Source of the DNA: Callaeas wilsoni
Lineage: Eukaryota > Chordata > Aves > Passeriformes > Callaeidae
Direction: 5' to 3'
NCBI GenBank assembly: GCA_013398955.1
Contig: VWPU01009386.1
Location: 59,847 to 123,846, forward strand
Length of the DNA stretch: 64,000 nucleotides
The notes beneath the pieces are model-generated. The model ran no database searches. It was given only the letters and a program-made list of their open reading frames with translations, and was not told the DNA's origin. Shown here one piece after another: positions 63,781 through 64,000 of this stretch. Numbering within the stretch: position 1 is the stretch's first letter; each line of letters opens with the position of its first letter. Both the position numbers and the translations under genes were made by a program.

Positions 63781-64000
63781 GCTAATACGTGCGCGCTCCG
63801 GCACGACGCAGGGACAGCGCAACGCGGGGAAGCGGCCCGCGGATGCCTCCAATGCCTCCCTCCACCCATGCACGCATCCATACCGCCTTAGCACCGCGGC
63901 CCCTGCCCCGTGGGAGGGCGGAGCGGCGCCGAGGGCCGGCCCCCGCCGGCAGCGCGGGGCGGGACGTGCGGAGCCGCACGGCTCGGCCTCAGCCGCCGCC
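63781..64000 (+). promoter_or_regulatory. CpG island, probable promoter of the next gene (NUP153 expected)
   Basis: CpG density jumps from about base 63785 to the window end, in sharp contrast with the AT-rich upstream DNA. It includes a GC box GGGGCGGG (63956-63963) and many CG dinucleotides. From remembered human synteny at 6p22.3, NUP153 lies just downstream of KIF13A in the same orientation, so its promoter and exon 1 would fall here or just beyond. No NUP153 coding sequence is visible in the window. Strand is inferred. Confidence 0.6.

Overview
The window is a stretch of a vertebrate nuclear genome, most likely a bird. It is AT-rich intronic DNA with short phase-matched exons and GT-AG splice sites. 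The only interspersed repeats recognised are CR1-type LINE fragments; no SINEs or mammalian L1/Alu-like elements were seen. The species cannot be named from the sequence.

Almost the whole window is one plus-strand gene, which I identify as KIF13A, a kinesin-3 motor. Thirty-seven coding exons were delimited between 3131 and 60266. Their frames join without a break to give 1930 residues plus a TAA stop. The first two coding exons (about 53 residues, by comparison with my recollection of the mammalian protein) lie upstream of base 1. Domain order: the motor with its P-loop, switch I and switch II (3131-20158); neck and coiled coil (20158-21866); FHA domain (23049-26327); further coiled coils (31778-36720); conserved stalk and KIF1B/DUF3694-like region (37362-48113); low-complexity tail (48951-59110); and a C-terminal CAP-Gly domain split over the last two exons (58012-60266). 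The 3' UTR runs to a poly(A) signal at 61025.

The main surprise is the CAP-Gly end. Along the body the protein matches KIF13A rather than its paralogue KIF13B, yet it ends in the microtubule plus-end/tyrosinated-tail-binding module that is textbook for KIF13B and that, as I recall it, the human KIF13A reference protein lacks. Other observations are: an 87-nt stop-free in-frame intron (exitron-like), a GC-AG intron, a 39-nt cassette-type exon, an 18-nt candidate microexon with strong splice signals, an intronic AATAAA that could yield a CAP-Gly-less form, and a G-quadruplex motif just before the poly(A) signal.

Downstream of KIF13A, about 2.7 kb shows no recognised gene. The last ~220 bases form a dense CpG island running off the edge. 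From remembered human synteny (KIF13A followed in the same orientation by NUP153) this is probably the NUP153 promoter. No bacterial-type features, CRISPR arrays, tRNA or rRNA genes were found. The rest is intron, described interval by interval.
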